Shown here: positions 6,282 to 8,435 of the stretch, piece by piece
Position numbering within the stretch: position 1 is the stretch's first letter
How the letters are laid out: each line of letters starts with the position of its first letter
NCBI GenBank assembly: GCA_035540935.1
Contig: DATLFS010000121.1
Span: 1-8,435 of the forward strand
Reading direction: 5' to 3'
DNA length: 8,435 nt
Source: DATLFS01 sp035540935
GTDB taxonomy: Bacteria > Actinomycetota > CADDZG01 > WHSQ01
Program-made: the position numbers and the translations under genes
The notes under the pieces: generated by a model
What the model saw: only the letters and a program-made list of their open reading frames with translations
What the model was told of the DNA's origin: nothing
The model's database searches: none

Positions 6282-7900
6282 CTTCTCCTCCTCACGAGCT
6301 CGACCATGCGCACCAGTTCCGGCGCGCGGCGACGGGCGGCGAGCGCGCCGTAAACGACCGCCCCCGCCCCGGCTGCGACCAGGAGCCTGCCCAAGTCCGC
6401 GGCCTTGCCTCCACCCGGCATAGCGGCCGCGACGGCGAGCATCGCAGCGAGAGCGACCGCGGCGTCGACGAAGCTCGCGACGATCGACGACCGGGTGAGG
6501 GTCGCGCCGCGTGCTCCCATCCGCCGGAAGAACAAGCGAGCGATGAGGGCCGCGCCGGCGGTGAAGCCGAGCGAGTGCCCGACCGCGAGACCGGGAACGG
6601 CCCAATCATCCGGCAAGGCGAAGAAGAGCGCGGCGCCGGCGACCGACGACACGATGACGGTCCCTAGGTTCACCAGCGTCGGCGTTCGTGTGTCGCCCAT
6701 GGCGTAGTAGGCGCGCGTGAACACGAGGAATGCGGAGTAGCCGGGAAGCCCAACCACGAAGCCGATGAGAACGCGAGCCACGAGGTCGGCTCCCGCGTCC
6801 GTCATCGCGCCGAACCTGAGCGTCACCCCCGCCAGTGGTTCCGCGGTCGCGGCCATCACGGCCGCCATCGGGAGCAAGATGAACGCCAGCATCGACAGGC
6901 CATCGCGGAGCCGCTCGACCATGGCGTCCTCTTCGTCCCGCGCCACGTGTTCCGACATCGCGGTGAACAGCACGGAAAAGATCGGGACGGCGAACAACGC
7001 ATGCGGCAGATAGAAGAAGGTGTAGGCCCACTGATAGGCGGCGACCCCTCCTTCGACGCGGTTCGCCAGGATCAGCACGACTATCAATCCGGCCTGGTAC
7101 CCGCCCGCGTAGCCGAGCGCCCATGCCCCGAGGCGCGCCCCCCGACGAACCGCAGGATGCCGGGCGTCGAACGAGAAGCGGAACCTCCAACCGGCGCGAC
7201 GCAGCGAAGGGACCAAGCAGATCGTCATGGCCACCACCCCGAGCGTCGTTCCGGCGCCCAACACGAGCGTCTCCGCCGGAGTGATGCCGCCGACGGAAGG
7301 CGGACGGTCGCCGCGCATCATGGCGTAAGCGAGGTAGACGGCGATGACGACCACGTTGTTGAAGATGGGCGCCACCGCCGGCAGCACGAAACGGCGCTGC
7401 GCCTGCAGCGCCCCCGTCATGATCATGCCGACGCCGTAGAAGACGATCTGAGGCGCGAAGAGACGCAGGAAGGTCGTCCCCAGTGAGATCTGCGCGTCCC
7501 TCAGGGATGTATCGCGGACTCCCAAGGTCAACGCGCGCATCACGAGCGGGGCCAGGAGCGCGAGCAGCAACGCGAGAGCGACGAGGCCAACCAGAGCCAC
7601 CGACGTCAGAGCATTGGCTGCGCGCCACCCCTCCTCGCGCCGCCCCTTCACGAGGTATTCAACGAACGTCGGGACGAAGATCGAGGTCAGCACCCCGGCC
7701 GCGACGAGCTCGAACACCACGTTCGGCGCGGTGTTGGCCGTTTGGTAGGTGTTGGCGAGGAACGTGGTGCCCATCGCCGCCGCGACCACAACCACCCGGA
7801 GGAAACCGGTGGCGCGCGACACGGCGGTCGCGATCGTGATCATCGCCGCGCCGCGGGCCAGCGGTCCGGCGCCGCTCACGGCGGTGGGATCAACACTCAT
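6278..7900 (-). CDS. murJ: Lipid II flippase MurJ (MviN)
   Basis: 540 residues with about fourteen hydrophobic helices, the normal MurJ architecture in the MOP exporter superfamily. It flips lipid-linked peptidoglycan precursor across the cytoplasmic membrane. Family marks include the first helix SRATGFLRVVVVAAAMG (28-44) with Arg29 and Arg35 aligning to the two N-terminal arginines of E. coli MurJ, VAAGVLTSIFVPTFVEY (66-82), and YYAMGDTRTPT (398-408). The cavity positions matching E. coli Asp39 and Arg52 appear to be Asn50 and a non-Arg residue in APNVVFEL; both are judged by eye. It ends soon after the last helix with a basic tail (VRRRR), so it lacks the pseudokinase extension of mycobacterial MviN. 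The ATG at 7900 overlaps the SteB-like reading frame by 11 bases. There is no good Shine-Dalgarno sequence before it, so translation probably depends on coupling to the gene before. A second Met at residue 20 is a weaker alternative start. Confidence 0.95.
   Translation of the reverse strand: MSVDPTAVSGAGPLARGAAMITIATAVSRATGFLRVVVVAAAMGTTFLANTYQTANTAPNVVFELVAAGVLTSIFVPTFVEYLVKGRREEGWRAANALTSVALVGLVALALLLALLAPLVMRALTLGVRDTSLRDAQISLGTTFLRLFAPQIVFYGVGMIMTGALQAQRRFVLPAVAPIFNNVVVIAVYLAYAMMRGDRPPSVGGITPAETLVLGAGTTLGVVAMTICLVPSLRRAGWRFRFSFDARHPAVRRGARLGAWALGYAGGYQAGLIVVLILANRVEGGVAAYQWAYTFFYLPHALFAVPIFSVLFTAMSEHVARDEEDAMVERLRDGLSMLAFILLPMAAVMAATAEPLAGVTLRFGAMTDAGADLVARVLIGFVVGLPGYSAFLVFTRAYYAMGDTRTPTLVNLGTVIVSSVAGAALFFALPDDWAVPGLAVGHSLGFTAGAALIARLFFRRMGARGATLTRSSIVASFVDAAVALAAMLAVAAAMPGGGKAADLGRLLVAAGAGAVVYGALAARRRAPELVRMVELVRRRR
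6287..6292 (-). promoter_or_regulatory. Glycosyltransferase ribosome binding site inside the murJ end
   Basis: A perfect AGGAGG (6292-6287, minus strand) lies five bases before the GTG at 6281, within the codons for the Arg-rich murJ tail. It fixes the GTG start and removes 108 low-complexity residues that the longer open frame would add. Confidence 0.75.
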
Positions 7901-8435
7901 CTAGCGGCCGCGGGATGATGCCGCCGACCCCGCTCTGCACTCCGTAGTGCCTCCCGCTACAACCCTCCGCGGCTTCGGCGAGGCTCAGGACGACCGCGAT
8001 GGTTCCCGACGTCGTCTCCGCCTGATCGACCGTGCTGACCTCCTGCTGCGCTTCGTCGTCCGTGCGCAGGATCTGGGCCAGGTTCCAGGTGGAGGTGGAA
8101 GACTCGGCCGCCACCACCGCGACTTCGGGGCCCGCCAACGAGGTGGTCAGCGGGACGATGAGGTCGGCCGGCAGGAAGGGTGGCGGGTCTGTGGCGCCCC
8201 CCGCTATCAGGAACAGCGCGCCGCGCGGCACGGCCGTCTCTCCGCTGCGGTCGACGTCGAGGAAACCCGCTCCGCGCAGATCCTCGAGGAGGCTCTCGAG
8301 CCGTCCCTCTTCCGGCTCCTCAGGCGGGGGTGGCGCTTCCGCCTCGGCCGCGGGGAGCGGCTCCAGCCGTGCCACGGCCGCCGCTCGGTCCCCCAGCACG
8401 CGCCCGGCGTCGGCGCGGACCTCCTCGGGCGCCGA
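7890..8435 (-). CDS. SteB/MctB ('copper transporter') family protein, C-terminal part (5' end outside window)
   Basis: 181 codons to the TGA at 7892-7890, open at the right edge, where base 8435 begins a codon. The C-terminal half matches the actinobacterial MctB family (Rv1698 of M. tuberculosis, SteB of Corynebacterium): DLIVPLTTSLAGPEVAVVAAES, then VSTVDQAETTSGTIAVVLSLAE, and a Gly-rich end. A Pro/Glu-rich linker (APPPPEEPEEG) comes before it. The family normally has one N-terminal membrane helix and an extracytoplasmic domain; the helix would lie outside the window. Rv1698 was linked to copper resistance, whereas SteB works with SteA in cell separation in Corynebacterium. The murJ neighbour fits the envelope role better. 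The frame reads through the murJ start, ending RPLDEC, an 11-base overlap. No internal start was chosen because the frame is open upstream. Confidence 0.85.
   Translation of the reverse strand, partial: SAPEEVRADAGRVLGDRAAAVARLEPLPAAEAEAPPPPEEPEEGRLESLLEDLRGAGFLDVDRSGETAVPRGALFLIAGGATDPPPFLPADLIVPLTTSLAGPEVAVVAAESSTSTWNLAQILRTDDEAQQEVSTVDQAETTSGTIAVVLSLAEAAEGCSGRHYGVQSGVGGIIPRPLDEC

Noticed and set aside
6282..6605. Longer glycosyltransferase form starting at 6605
   Set aside because: The extra 108 residues are Arg-rich, lie wholly inside murJ, and precede a perfect ribosome binding site and the true GT-B opening.
6606..7628. 340-codon minus-strand frame inside murJ
   Set aside because: It is a shifted frame of murJ with an Arg/Gly-rich product; the murJ frame carries the family motifs from end to end.

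Overview
The window is GC-rich bacterial DNA that is almost fully coding. Every gene I support lies on the minus strand, so transcription runs from high to low coordinates. The content points to an actinobacterium (Actinomycetota): a SteB/MctB ('copper transporter') family C-terminus, a MurJ without the long C-terminal extension of mycobacterial MviN, and pyrG in the same neighbourhood. Four of the six complete or start-containing genes in view begin with GTG. I cannot place the organism below phylum from this sequence.

Region 8435 to 2214 holds five genes packed head to tail: the C-terminal part of SteB/MctB, murJ (lipid II flippase), a GT4-type glycosyltransferase, a large membrane protein with an extracytoplasmic alkaline-phosphatase-like domain, and a short MraY/WecA-like membrane protein. 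Each adjacent pair overlaps, by 11, 4, 11 and 4 bases in order, so they almost certainly form one translationally coupled operon. The theme is the cell envelope: a division-linked membrane protein, lipid II export, a sugar transferase, and two membrane proteins related to enzymes acting on lipid-linked or phosphorylated substrates.

A 141-base gap (2073-2213) is the only real intergenic region. It contains inverted repeats and a possible extended -10 promoter facing pyrG. Next come pyrG (CTP synthase, complete, all catalytic residues visible) and, 9 bases later, the first 137 codons of ald (alanine dehydrogenase), which runs off the left edge. CTP synthesis and alanine/pyruvate interconversion both feed envelope precursor supply, but the link to the upstream operon is positional only.

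The part most worth following up is the GT4 / AlkP-like / MraY-like trio. The AlkP-like domain appears to have lost its metal ligands, the MraY-like protein is about 100 residues shorter than real MraY but keeps the Asp signatures, and the large membrane protein carries polar motifs that my topology places together on the outer face. This could be an uncharacterised actinobacterial envelope-glycoconjugate module. No RNA genes, mobile elements or CRISPR arrays were seen.
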